Origin: Litorimonas sp046250185
Lineage (GTDB): Bacteria; Pseudomonadota; Alphaproteobacteria; Caulobacterales; Maricaulaceae
Direction: 5' to 3' (one strand)
NCBI RefSeq assembly: GCF_046250185.1
Contig: NZ_CP176469.1
DNA length: 64,000 nucleotides
A program made the position numbers and the translations under genes. This document shows, one piece after another, positions 17,458-26,240 of the stretch; position 1 is the first letter of the stretch; each line of letters opens with the position of its first letter. Below the pieces are notes generated by a model. The model was not told where the DNA came from and made no database searches. It saw only the letters and a program-made list of their open reading frames with translations.

Positions 17458-18194
17458 GGCTGTACGCGCTTTCCCGCCCAATCAAATAACTCGCCGCTAT
17501 CGTCTGGCTTCACCTGATCCACAACGCTGAGCAGCTTTTGTGCGCTAAATTGTGGCGTGAATAGTTTATCTTCTGGGACATTGCCTTGGAAGGGCTGCGA
17601 CAAGGAAGTGTCGACGGTTCCGGGGTGGAGGCCGATGATGATGGTATCTTTGAACCGACGCCCATATTCGATCGACAGACACTTCAGGATCATATTCAGG
17701 GCGGCTTTGCTGGCACGGTAAGCATACCAGCCGCCAATGCGGTTATCTGAAATACTTCCGACACGGGCGGAGAGGGCTGCAAAGACAGCTTTGCCGTCGC
17801 GGCGCATCAGTGGCAGAAAATGTTTGGCGGTGACGGCTGGACCAAATGTATTGACGGCAAAGCTCTGTTCAAAGTTTTCAAAACTCATGGCCCGCATGTT
17901 CTTTTCCGGCGCAATGCCTTGGCCTTGCAGTAACCCCGTTGCGACGATGATAATATCAAACGCCCCGACTTCGCGCAGGGCTTCTGCGGCCGCTTGGATG
18001 CTGCTCTCGGATGTGAGGTCGAAGGTTAGATTGGCCACTTTAGCAGACGGATGGCTCTGCCCAGAGCGTGAGAGCGCGTAGATTTGCGAGACTTGATCCG
18101 ATGCCACTAGTTCTTCGACTAAGGCGTGCCCGATGCCGCCCGTCGCGCCGATTATGGCCGCGCGGAGGTCATGGCCTAAACTATCAAATTTCAT
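17454..18194 (-). CDS. Short-chain dehydrogenase/reductase
   Basis: A 246-residue SDR. The NAD(P)-binding motif GATGGIG is at 16-22, the catalytic Ser is Ser142 (ALSARVGS) and the YxxxK pair is Tyr159/Lys163. Short length and the sequence style resemble C-factor/CsgA-like SDRs. The substrate cannot be told. Start chosen at ATG 18194, with GAGAGA upstream; the longer frame from 18287 runs into the divergent photolyase gene. Confidence 0.87.
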   Translation of the reverse strand: MKFDSLGHDLRAAIIGATGGIGHALVEELVASDQVSQIYALSRSGQSHPSAKVANLTFDLTSESSIQAAAEALREVGAFDIIIVATGLLQGQGIAPEKNMRAMSFENFEQSFAVNTFGPAVTAKHFLPLMRRDGKAVFAALSARVGSISDNRIGGWYAYRASKAALNMILKCLSIEYGRRFKDTIIIGLHPGTVDTSLSQPFQGNVPEDKLFTPQFSAQKLLSVVDQVKPDDSGELFDWAGKRVQP

Positions 18195-18376
18195 GTGCGT
18201 TTCTCTCTCTTGCAGCGCTCTGAACAATACCGAACCTCGTCCCAGACACGTTCCCATTTCTTGCGCCACGCAAAAGGCCGCCCGCAATGAGCGCAGTCTT
18301 TATGGGGCAGATTTGGTTTTTTATGAGCCATAAATTTTTATACGCATCGAAGGCCGATGTGATGCGTATTAATTCC

Positions 18377-19927
18377 ATGACAAAAACACTTATTCCGATT
18401 TTCGCCGACCAACTGAGCCATAATCTTTCCAGCCTCGCCATTTCAGAGCCTGACGAGAGCGTTATTTTGATGATGGAGGTAAAGCATGAAGCGACACATG
18501 TGCCGCATCACGTCAAGAAACTGGTCTTTTTGTTTTCCGCTATGCGCCATTTCGCGGAGGAGCTGCGAGGGAAGGGCTGGACAGTTGATTATATTGAGCT
18601 GACCGACGCCGACAATACAGGTGAATTTTCCGCGGAGATGAAGCGCGCGTTAGATCGCCATGACGTGTCTCAAATTCGTGTATGCGAGCCGTCTGTCTGG
18701 CGTGTGCTGGACTATGTCAAAGGATGGGAGGCGGCGTTTGATATTCCTGTAACGGTCACGCCAGATGACAGATTTATCGCGACCCATGATGATTTCAAAT
18801 CATGGGCGAGTGGTCGAAAGCAGCTGCGTATGGAGTATTTCTACCGCGATATGCGGCGTAAGACTGACCTGTTGATGGATGGTGATAAGCCAGAAGGGGG
18901 CAAATGGAATTACGATAGCCAGAATCGAAAGCCGCCCAAAAGTGGCTTAGATTTTCCTGGCCCACTACGCTTTGATCCTGACGCGATTACCCAAGATGTG
19001 ATTAAAATGGTTCGGGAAGAATATCCCAACCGCTTCGGCAAAGTGGACGACTTCTTTTACGGGGTAACGCGAGACGATGCCCTTAAATCTCTGGATTATT
19101 TTGTCGATAACGGCTTGGAAAAATTCGGGGATTATCAAGATGCGATGGTCGGGAATGAGGCTTTCTTGTTTCACTCGCTCCTTTCGCCTTACCTCAATGC
19201 TGGCTTGCTAGCTCCGCTGGAGATCTGCCAGAAAATCGAGGCTGCTTACAAAAATGACACAGCGCCCCTCAATGCCGTAGAGGGTTATATTCGCCAAATC
19301 ATTGGTTGGCGAGAATTTGTGCGCGGCATTTATTGGCGAGAAATGCCGGGCTATGAAATGCAGAATTTCTTGGAGGCTGAGCGGCCTTTGCCTGAGTTTT
19401 ATTGGACGGGCGAGACGGATATGCGTTGCCTGTCAAAATCGATTGGGCAGACGATTGATCATGCCTACGCTCACCACATTCAACGCCTGATGATCACAGG
19501 GAATTTCGCGCTGCTGATCGGTGCTGATCCCTATGCCGTGCATGAGTGGTACTTATCCGTCTATATTGATGCGTTTGAGTGGGTTGAATTGCCCAATACG
19601 CTTGGGATGAGCCAGTTTGGGGATGGCGGTTTGCTGGGCTCCAAGCCGTATGCGAGCAGCGGGTCCTATATCAACCGCATGTCGGATTATTGTGGGGATT
19701 GTAAATACAATGTCAAAGACCGCGTTGGCGACAAGGCCTGCCCGTTTAATTCGCTTTACTGGCATTTCCTAAACAGGAATGAGGATAAGTTACGCGGCAA
19801 TCCGCGTCTCAATATGCCTTATGCCAACCTCGACAAAATGGACGAGGAAACGCGGGACGGTTTAATGGAACAAGCTGATAAATTCTTGGATGGACTGTCG
19901 ACATCTATGGCGAAAGACTACGTTTAA
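18377..19927 (+). CDS. phrB: Iron-sulfur (6-4) photolyase / cryptochrome (FeS-BCP, PhrB-like)
   Basis: A 516-residue flavoprotein of the FeS-BCP class, close to Agrobacterium PhrB, which repairs (6-4) photoproducts with light. Family landmarks are FADQLS near the start, FIFSAMRHFAEEL-like VFLFSAMRHFAEELR, MEYFYRDMRRKT, NAVEGYIRQIIGWREFVRGIYW, AYAHHIQRLMITGNFALL and NRMSDYC. The four 4Fe-4S cysteines are Cys351, Cys439, Cys442 and Cys455, which match PhrB numbering plus one. Start ATG 18377 gives an N-terminus like PhrB; ATG 18362 has the better ribosome site (GAAGG at 18349) and would add five residues. It is convergent with the pseudouridine synthase gene. Confidence 0.93.
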   Translation: MTKTLIPIFADQLSHNLSSLAISEPDESVILMMEVKHEATHVPHHVKKLVFLFSAMRHFAEELRGKGWTVDYIELTDADNTGEFSAEMKRALDRHDVSQIRVCEPSVWRVLDYVKGWEAAFDIPVTVTPDDRFIATHDDFKSWASGRKQLRMEYFYRDMRRKTDLLMDGDKPEGGKWNYDSQNRKPPKSGLDFPGPLRFDPDAITQDVIKMVREEYPNRFGKVDDFFYGVTRDDALKSLDYFVDNGLEKFGDYQDAMVGNEAFLFHSLLSPYLNAGLLAPLEICQKIEAAYKNDTAPLNAVEGYIRQIIGWREFVRGIYWREMPGYEMQNFLEAERPLPEFYWTGETDMRCLSKSIGQTIDHAYAHHIQRLMITGNFALLIGADPYAVHEWYLSVYIDAFEWVELPNTLGMSQFGDGGLLGSKPYASSGSYINRMSDYCGDCKYNVKDRVGDKACPFNSLYWHFLNRNEDKLRGNPRLNMPYANLDKMDEETRDGLMEQADKFLDGLSTSMAKDYV

Positions 19928-20586
19928 AACGGCGCTGGAACTTCGTACTCAACCCATGCCCCGCCCGTGGGTTCACGGAACCGAATTTTCTGCGCATGAA
20001 GTTGCAAACGGTCCGCGGCGAGAAATAGCGGGTCGGGCGCATAGATCATATCGCCCAAAATCGGATGGCCTAGCCACGCCATATGCACGCGTAATTGATG
20101 CGAACGGCCGGTTTTAGGATAAAGCGTCATGCGAGTGACGTCGTCCTCACGCGAGGAAACTCTCCATTCTGTGACCGCAGATTTCCCGTGTTCGTAACAG
20201 ACTTTCTGTCGCGGACGGTTTGGCCAATCGGCGATCAGAGGCTCATCAATAATGCCACCCTCACCATCGACAATACCCCCAACACGCGCAACGTAAGTTT
20301 TCTGCACTTGGCGGTTTTCAAACTGCAATCCGAAATGCCTTTGGGCGTGGGGTGTGAGGGCGAAGACCATCAGGCCCGACGTCGCCATATCCAATCGATG
20401 AATCGTAAGGGCATCAGGGTGAACCGCTCGAAGACGTGCCTCGACGCAATCGGGATCATGCTTGCCAGGGACAGAAAGCAAGCCCGCAGGCTTATCGATA
20501 ATTAAATAATCTTCGCCGCGATGGACAATAGGAATTTTGCCAGCCGGCGGGGCGTAAACAAACTCCCGCTTGGGGCCGTCATACAT
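19924..20586 (-). CDS. RluA-family pseudouridine synthase
   Basis: A 220-residue enzyme converting uridine to pseudouridine in rRNA and/or tRNA. The catalytic motif is HRLDMATSG (Asp66). EDYLIIDKPAGLLSVPG and KTGRSHQLRVHM are the other family blocks. There is no N-terminal S4 domain, and the length equals E. coli RluA, so an RluA-like role (23S U746 and tRNA position 32) is likely but not certain. It is five bases downstream of rnd on the same strand, so probably one transcript of RNA-processing genes. Confidence 0.9.
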   Translation of the reverse strand: MYDGPKREFVYAPPAGKIPIVHRGEDYLIIDKPAGLLSVPGKHDPDCVEARLRAVHPDALTIHRLDMATSGLMVFALTPHAQRHFGLQFENRQVQKTYVARVGGIVDGEGGIIDEPLIADWPNRPRQKVCYEHGKSAVTEWRVSSREDDVTRMTLYPKTGRSHQLRVHMAWLGHPILGDMIYAPDPLFLAADRLQLHAQKIRFREPTGGAWVEYEVPAPF

Positions 20587-20591
20587 AACCG

Positions 20592-21746
20592 CTAACCGAT
20601 GCGCTCTGCGACGACTTCGTCACCGTCCAGCCGCAGAGCAATATTACCGTCGAGCATATCCAGCGCGTCCTGTCCGAACACTTTTCTCCGCCAACTCTTA
20701 ATGGCCGCCACATCAGAGTCTTCGCCAAAAGCCGCTAATTGTTCAATATCACGGGCATTGGCAACGAGGCGCGGCGCTATATCTTTGGCTTCCGTCCGAA
20801 GGCGGAGCAGAGTGCGGAGCATCTCGACCCGTGCGCCAATATTGGAGGGCATGTGCTGCGTTTTGGGATAGGGCGGAGCGTAGTCATCCGCATTGTCCAA
20901 TGCCACATTAATTGCCTCGATCAGCGCTTTGGCAGAGCGGGAATTCTCGAAACCGCGCGGAATACCGCGTAGCTTTGACATCGCCTCAATCGTGCGCGGC
21001 TTTTGTTGGGCCAGATCATACATGGCGTCGTCTTTGAGTATGCGACGGCGAGGGACGTTTTTCTCAATCGCTTGACGCTCACGCCACGCGGCCGCGGCTT
21101 TTAGCACAGCAAGATAAGGCTTGCGTGGATTGCGAAGTTTCAGACGCTGCCACGCCTCTTCGGGCTCAAACGTGTAAAGGCTCTCATCGAGTTGTGGGAG
21201 CATCTCCTCCATGACCCAGCTGAGGCGCTCACGGTCCATCAGTTCTTGTAAGAGGTCAGGAAATAAATCGCGCAAATGGGTCACGTCTGCGATTGCGTAG
21301 CTAAGCTGTTTTTCCGACAAAGGCCGCCGCGCCCAATCGGTAAACCGCGCTCCCTTATCCAAGCTGATCCCTAAGCGCCCTTTTACCAAAGCCCCGTAGC
21401 CTGCATTGTCACCAAAGCCCAGCGCCATCGCCGCGATCTGCGTATCAAAAATAGGGGCAGGGACGCAGTCACACATCTTGTAGAAGATTTCCATGTCCTG
21501 CCGCGCGGCGTGCATGATCTTCATAATGCTATCATCCGTCAGCAACTCGATCAGGGGCGTCAGGTCAATACCGTCTGCCAAAGGGTCAATGATCGCTTCG
21601 CTATCCGCAGTCGCGACTTGGACTAGGCACAGGATCGAGTAGAAGGTCGTTTCGCGCATGAACTCTGTATCGATAAACAGATTTTCGTGGGCTTTGGCCG
21701 CATCGCAATATTCTCGGAGGGCGTCAGTTGTGGTGATGATATTCAT
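20592..21746 (-). CDS. rnd: Ribonuclease D
   Basis: A 384-residue 3'-5' exoribonuclease of tRNA maturation. The DEDDy catalytic set is Asp26/Glu28 (FIDTEF), Asp84 (ARQDMEIF) and Tyr150/Asp154 (YAIADV). An HRDC domain follows (about 210-295) and a second helical C-terminal domain runs to the end. Length matches RNase D. It is followed five bases later by the pseudouridine synthase gene. Confidence 0.95.
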   Translation of the reverse strand: MNIITTTDALREYCDAAKAHENLFIDTEFMRETTFYSILCLVQVATADSEAIIDPLADGIDLTPLIELLTDDSIMKIMHAARQDMEIFYKMCDCVPAPIFDTQIAAMALGFGDNAGYGALVKGRLGISLDKGARFTDWARRPLSEKQLSYAIADVTHLRDLFPDLLQELMDRERLSWVMEEMLPQLDESLYTFEPEEAWQRLKLRNPRKPYLAVLKAAAAWRERQAIEKNVPRRRILKDDAMYDLAQQKPRTIEAMSKLRGIPRGFENSRSAKALIEAINVALDNADDYAPPYPKTQHMPSNIGARVEMLRTLLRLRTEAKDIAPRLVANARDIEQLAAFGEDSDVAAIKSWRRKVFGQDALDMLDGNIALRLDGDEVVAERIG

Positions 21747-21755
21747 AGAAATACG

Positions 21756-22490
21756 CTAGGCGTTTACCCTGTGCATGCCAAAGACTTCTTGCAGCAATTC
21801 TAGGGTATTCATCCAAGCGCGACGGGAGGCATCTGCGTCATAGACAATGCCGAGTTTTTTGTCGTTCGCGCTAGGCACCATGAAGCCGTGCTGCACATTG
21901 CCGTAGGCAAGCAGCTGCCAATCGCACTTTGCTTCGCCGAGTTCTTTGCCAAGTGCAACGACATCAGATGGCGGCGCCATGGGGTCTTCCCAGCCATGGG
22001 CGACTAAGACTTTAGCTTTGATCTTTTTCTTCGGGAGTTCATGTCCGCCGAGTAGGCCATGAAACGACATAGCCGCTTTGAGCTTCATACCAGATCGCGC
22101 CATGTCCAATGTGCAAAGTCCGCCAAAGCAAAAGCCCATCGCTGCCATGTGTGTCTCGTCTACTTCATCGAGTTTTGCGGCCGCTTTATAGCCCGCTTTG
22201 AGGCGATCAATAAGGAGTTGGCGGTCTTCGACCAGCGGTGTCATAAGCGCTTTCTTGCCATCAATAGACTCGGGCAGGGCGGCGTCGCCGTAATTGTCCA
22301 GTGCAAAACCGACATAGCCCAATGCGGCCATTTCAATCGCTTTGTCTTCGGCAAAACCATCTCGCCCACCCCACGCATGATTGATTAACACGCAAGGCTT
22401 CGGCTCCGCGATATTATCGTCCCATGCCAAATAGCCGATGCAGGTTGTTTTACCGTGCTTGTATTCTACGGGGCGTGTTTTGATGTTCAT
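21756..22490 (-). CDS. Dienelactone hydrolase family protein
   Basis: A 244-residue alpha/beta hydrolase. The family triad is Cys121 (GFCFGG), Asp169 (GWEDPM) and His201 (VQHGFM). Dienelactone hydrolases open lactones in aromatic degradation, but many members are general esterases; no aromatic pathway genes are nearby. I chose ATG 22490 (MNIKTRP) since the 25 extra residues from 22565 look non-homologous. It precedes rnd by nine bases and may share its transcript. Confidence 0.87.
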   Translation of the reverse strand: MNIKTRPVEYKHGKTTCIGYLAWDDNIAEPKPCVLINHAWGGRDGFAEDKAIEMAALGYVGFALDNYGDAALPESIDGKKALMTPLVEDRQLLIDRLKAGYKAAAKLDEVDETHMAAMGFCFGGLCTLDMARSGMKLKAAMSFHGLLGGHELPKKKIKAKVLVAHGWEDPMAPPSDVVALGKELGEAKCDWQLLAYGNVQHGFMVPSANDKKLGIVYDADASRRAWMNTLELLQEVFGMHRVNA

Positions 22491-22581
22491 GGAGTGATGT
22501 CCTGTATTATGAAAAATTTCGCATTTATTAGAGTAGAGCGCAGCAAATGTCACAGATATTTTCAATATGCTTTGCGGCGTC

Positions 22582-22638
22582 GTTCATCTCGTGTTCATCG
22601 ATATATTAACCGAATATTAGCCATGAAAACCCTATAAT
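22582..22638 (+). promoter_or_regulatory. Candidate promoter and direct repeat before LysM lipoprotein
   Basis: GTTCATC occurs twice (22582-22588 and 22593-22599), exactly 11 bases apart. TATAAT (22633-22638) lies 28 bases before the ATG as a likely -10, with no good -35. Similar 11-base-spaced repeats precede two other glycine-zipper genes of the window. Confidence 0.4.
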
Positions 22639-22665
22639 ATTGGTCAAATTGAATGGAGACGCCCC

Positions 22666-23637
22666 ATGTCCAAGACCGTATTGATCGCAACAGCTGCCCT
22701 CGCCTTGACCCTATCGGCTTGCGCTACGTCGCAGGAAAATCCGAATTATCAATATTCATCGAAATATAAAGGTGACAGCCCAAGCAAAAGCTATGCGAGC
22801 TATAGCCAGCCTACGGCGACGACGACTTATGCGTCAAATCAGGGCGCGATTACATCTACGACCAACCATGCCTGTCTTAATAAAGAAACCAACCGCGAAT
22901 TACTTGGCGGTGCAATCGGCGGCGCAGTTGGCGCAGTTGCGGGTAAGAAAGTCATTGGCGGCACAAAAGGAACTGTTGTGGGTGCAGTTCTTGGCGGCGC
23001 GGCAGGATACGGAATTGGCGATAAGTCAATCGACTGCGACCCCATCCAAACCCAAAATGTGGCAGCGCCAATTACCTATGGATCTAATGCTTATAGCTCT
23101 GAGCCTGTGACTTATTCTGGCGAAACAACGACGATTGCCTCCGCCCCTGTAACTGCGCCAACGGATAGCTATTACGGCGAAACGGTTGGCACTCCAGGCT
23201 ATGAGGCTATTCAAGGCGGTGTGCCGTATGAGGCGCCCGCACCTGTCGCGTCCCCTAATTCTGCGCCGGTCGCCATTGCTGACGCGCAAGGATCACGAGA
23301 GAGCGACCAGGTCGCTGTTCAAACAATTAGCGGCCCGATTGTCATGGCTACAGCGCCCGCTGCGCAGAGTGTCGACTATGATTATTCGCAAAATATCATA
23401 GATGCCAATAGCCCAGTCGCAATACCGCAAGACGTGGAGACGCGCACTTACACGCCGTCAGGAGCGCAAGGTTTGAATGTGAGTCAGGGTTATGTCGTCA
23501 AACAGGGCGACACTGTTTACTCGCTCGCGCGACAGCTTTGTGTTGGCGTGACAGAAGTGCAATCTGCCAATGGCTTATCTTCGAACTTTGGAATTCAGAT
23601 CGGGCAAAGATTAGACCTACCCACGTCGCGCTGCTAG
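22666..23637 (+). CDS. Lipoprotein with glycine zipper and C-terminal LysM domain
   Basis: A 323-residue lipoprotein with lipobox LSAC (Cys19). After a Ser/Tyr/Thr-rich linker comes a glycine zipper (about 80-122, GGAIGGAVGAVAG and GAVLGGAAGYGIG), a structure found in outer-membrane-associated SlyB/YMGG-type proteins. A long low-complexity Pro/Ala/Ser region follows, then a LysM domain (about 275-320, YVVKQGDTVYSLARQ) that binds peptidoglycan. It could tether the outer membrane to the wall. The gene is preceded by GGAGACG and ends four bases into the convergent channel gene. Confidence 0.85.
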   Translation: MSKTVLIATAALALTLSACATSQENPNYQYSSKYKGDSPSKSYASYSQPTATTTYASNQGAITSTTNHACLNKETNRELLGGAIGGAVGAVAGKKVIGGTKGTVVGAVLGGAAGYGIGDKSIDCDPIQTQNVAAPITYGSNAYSSEPVTYSGETTTIASAPVTAPTDSYYGETVGTPGYEAIQGGVPYEAPAPVASPNSAPVAIADAQGSRESDQVAVQTISGPIVMATAPAAQSVDYDYSQNIIDANSPVAIPQDVETRTYTPSGAQGLNVSQGYVVKQGDTVYSLARQLCVGVTEVQSANGLSSNFGIQIGQRLDLPTSRC

Positions 23638-24650
23638 GCGCTTAGAACGAAAATAACGGTTCCAACAACGCCCACGAAATAGATTGCGGTCGCAGTAATC
23701 AGCACACGCTTATCATTACGTACGGAAATTTTAATTTCGTCTTCGGCGTCCTGCCAACTGCCATATGCCACACGCGCCATCATCACGAGTATGAAGGCAT
23801 AGGACAGCAGATACACGTAATCTAGCAGCATCAGATAGCTGACTTCGGGCAAGCTGCCTGCCGTCGTGATTTGCATTGCGACCAAGGTGAGGAGTGCGGT
23901 AATCACAAGACCAATTCGCCCCTCTGTATGCGTCGGGTCAATCATCAGGGCCAGTCCAGCACACATTAAAATAATCAATACGGGTAAAAACAGCTTTAGC
24001 ACACCGTATTGCCAAGGCCGCGTAATTGGGACTTCAAAGACAACGCGGGAATAAGCGGCGGTCTCTGGATTATTTAAATCGCCAAATGTTGTGGGATAAG
24101 ACTTCCCGTATATCCGCATCCGAGGTTCACCAATTCTATATCCTGGTAGCGTCAACTCATCATTGATTGTAACCCCGTCTGGGTCTGCCACATACCGCAA
24201 TTCCTCGTCGCCAAATTCGGCGTCTTCTATGATAAATTTCAGAACTTGTGTATCGAAAGGATATTTCGATAGCGGCATTGATGTTGAAAACGCGCCCTGA
24301 TGCCGGATGACTTGATAGAATGATCCGTCAGCTTCCATGACCTCTGGTTCGTCATATGTGACAGACTGAATGTGGGCCTCGGGATCGTGGAAATTCATGA
24401 ACTCAAACGTCTCGTTAGGCCGCATCTCAGGGTCCATCCATCGGAACCAAATATAGATGTCGCCGGGATAAGAATGACTGGTCAGGTCCACTGCATGAAT
24501 TTCGTTGATGTATCCGCCCACCAAGACTTTCTGAATTCCGTCACTATTATCCAGCGGATTGTCCTGAGCTTGCACATCGGAAAAGCAGGCAAACGCGATG
24601 CAGAGAAAGCTCAAAAGGCTTAGGAATACGCGCTGGATAAAAATTGTCAT
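23634..24650 (-). CDS. Prokaryotic pentameric ligand-gated ion channel homologue
   Basis: A 338-residue protein with a signal peptide (cleavage near QAQ at 29-30), a beta-rich extracellular/periplasmic domain (30-210) and four membrane helices: M1 about 211-237 with conserved Pro223, pore-lining M2 about 244-266, M3 about 271-293 and M4 about 314-336. The Pro-loop motif YPFDTQ (130-135) is the Cys-loop-receptor signature; the flanking cysteines of animal receptors are absent, as in GLIC and ELIC. The M2-M3 loop carries a proline (SLPEV). The ligand is unknown. It is divergent from pyruvate kinase. Confidence 0.88.
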   Translation of the reverse strand: MTIFIQRVFLSLLSFLCIAFACFSDVQAQDNPLDNSDGIQKVLVGGYINEIHAVDLTSHSYPGDIYIWFRWMDPEMRPNETFEFMNFHDPEAHIQSVTYDEPEVMEADGSFYQVIRHQGAFSTSMPLSKYPFDTQVLKFIIEDAEFGDEELRYVADPDGVTINDELTLPGYRIGEPRMRIYGKSYPTTFGDLNNPETAAYSRVVFEVPITRPWQYGVLKLFLPVLIILMCAGLALMIDPTHTEGRIGLVITALLTLVAMQITTAGSLPEVSYLMLLDYVYLLSYAFILVMMARVAYGSWQDAEDEIKISVRNDKRVLITATAIYFVGVVGTVIFVLSA

Positions 24651-24739
24651 GCCGCTGTTATATCCGTAAAAAATCCAAAATAAAGGTGCAATCCGCGACA
24701 GAATTGGCTAGGGCGATGGCGGAAAAAAGGAAGATGAAT

Positions 24740-26167
24740 ATGCGCAACCGTTCTGCGAAAATCCTAGCGACTGTTGGACCCGCCAGCCGTGCGCCAGATA
24801 TGCTCAAGCTCATTCACGAAGTCGGGGTAGACGCGTTTCGCCTGAACTTCTCTCACGGCTCACACGAAGATCACGCTGCTGTTGTCTCGGCGATCCGCGC
24901 GATCGAAGCCGAGCTTGATACGCCAATCGCGATTGTTGCCGATATGCAAGGCCCGAAAATTCGGTGCGGCGAGTTCAAAGACGGCAAGATCGAGCTGCGC
25001 TACGGAGAGATTGTCGAAATGCGCGAAGGTCGTGAATTGGGCCATGACGGCGTAATCTTCATGCCACATCCAGAGCTCATGAAAGCTTTGGGTGAGGGCA
25101 GCATACTGAAATTTGACGACGGAAAAATGCAAGTCACGGTGCAATCCAATGACGGCACAGTCATCAAAGCCAAAGTCGATGTGCCTGGCACTTTATCTGA
25201 TCGCAAGGGCATCAATGTTATCAATGTGAAGCTGCCCATGTCCGCGATGACGGATAAAGACCGCGTCGATATGGATTTCGCAATGTATCAAAAGGTTGAC
25301 TACATCGCGCTGTCTTTTGTGCAAACGGCCCAAGATGTCATGGATGCGCGGAAAGTTATCAAAGCGCATGAGGAGCCGCACAAACCTGGCATCATCGTCA
25401 AAATCGAAAAACCTTCCGCCATGGATGAATTGGATAGTATTCTGATGATGGCGGATGCTGCGATGGTGGCGCGCGGTGATTTGGGCGTAGAACTACCTTT
25501 GGAGCAGGTGCCTGTCGTGCAGCGTCAGATTATCCGCAAGGCCCGCGCGCTAGGCAAGCCCGTGATTGTTGCAACGCATATGTTAGAGAGCATGATTGAC
25601 GCCCCTACGCCAACTCGCGCGGAAGCCTCCGATGTTGCGACAGCGATTTATCAAGGCGCAGATGCGGTTATGCTGTCGGCCGAAACAGCGGTCGGCCGCC
25701 ACCCTGCAACGGCTGTCGCCATCATGGACCGTATTATTTCCGCTGCTGAGGCTGATCCAGAATTCTGGACCTATTTCAAGCAAATCCGTTTGCCCTATGA
25801 AGCGACACCCGAGGACGCGATCAGCGGCTCTGTGCGGGGTATCGCGACGACACTGAATGCGAAAGCCGTCTTGGGGTATACGAAAACAGGCTCAACCGTT
25901 CAGCGTATTTCGCGTGAGCGTCCGCCTTGTAAAGTTGTCGGCCTGACCCCTGACCCGCGCACAGCTAGCCGTCTGGCATTGTCTTGGGGTGTTGTGCCGC
26001 TCGTCCTGAAAGACCCCGTTGATTTTAACGATATGCTGCACAGTATTCAGGACGTTGCCAAAGACAAGCTTGGGCTAATATCTGGCGACGTTGTGATGAT
26101 CAGCGCAGGTGTGCCGTTCGGACGACCCGGCACGACCAACACGCTAAACATTTCCAAGATAGACTAG
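24740..26167 (+). CDS. pyk: Pyruvate kinase
   Basis: A 475-residue glycolytic enzyme making pyruvate and ATP from phosphoenolpyruvate and ADP. N-terminal SAKILATVGPAS and FRLNFSHG bind nucleotide and potassium. ADMQGPKIRCG, VKIEKPSAMDEL (catalytic Lys, metal Glu), VARGDLGVELP and IVATHMLESMI...PTRAEASDVATAI form the barrel active site, with MLSAETA after it. The C-terminal allosteric domain is present. I chose ATG 24740 since AAGGAAG ends six bases before it; ATG 24734 and the longer frame from 24644 are less well placed. Confidence 0.96.
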   Translation: MRNRSAKILATVGPASRAPDMLKLIHEVGVDAFRLNFSHGSHEDHAAVVSAIRAIEAELDTPIAIVADMQGPKIRCGEFKDGKIELRYGEIVEMREGRELGHDGVIFMPHPELMKALGEGSILKFDDGKMQVTVQSNDGTVIKAKVDVPGTLSDRKGINVINVKLPMSAMTDKDRVDMDFAMYQKVDYIALSFVQTAQDVMDARKVIKAHEEPHKPGIIVKIEKPSAMDELDSILMMADAAMVARGDLGVELPLEQVPVVQRQIIRKARALGKPVIVATHMLESMIDAPTPTRAEASDVATAIYQGADAVMLSAETAVGRHPATAVAIMDRIISAAEADPEFWTYFKQIRLPYEATPEDAISGSVRGIATTLNAKAVLGYTKTGSTVQRISRERPPCKVVGLTPDPRTASRLALSWGVVPLVLKDPVDFNDMLHSIQDVAKDKLGLISGDVVMISAGVPFGRPGTTNTLNISKID

Positions 26168-26201
26168 TCATTCACGCGGATGATTTGTTGGTGGCATTAA
26201 G

Positions 26202-26238
26202 GGCCGCCTGACCCATGCAGGCGGCCGCTAGGCTTTTT
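26202..26238 (+). terminator. Likely terminator after pyruvate kinase gene
   Basis: GGCCGCCTG (26202-26210) and CAGGCGGCC (26218-26226) form a perfect 9-bp GC stem with a 7-base loop. The T run (26234-26238) follows only after seven more bases. Confidence 0.6.
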
Positions 26239-26240
26239 CG

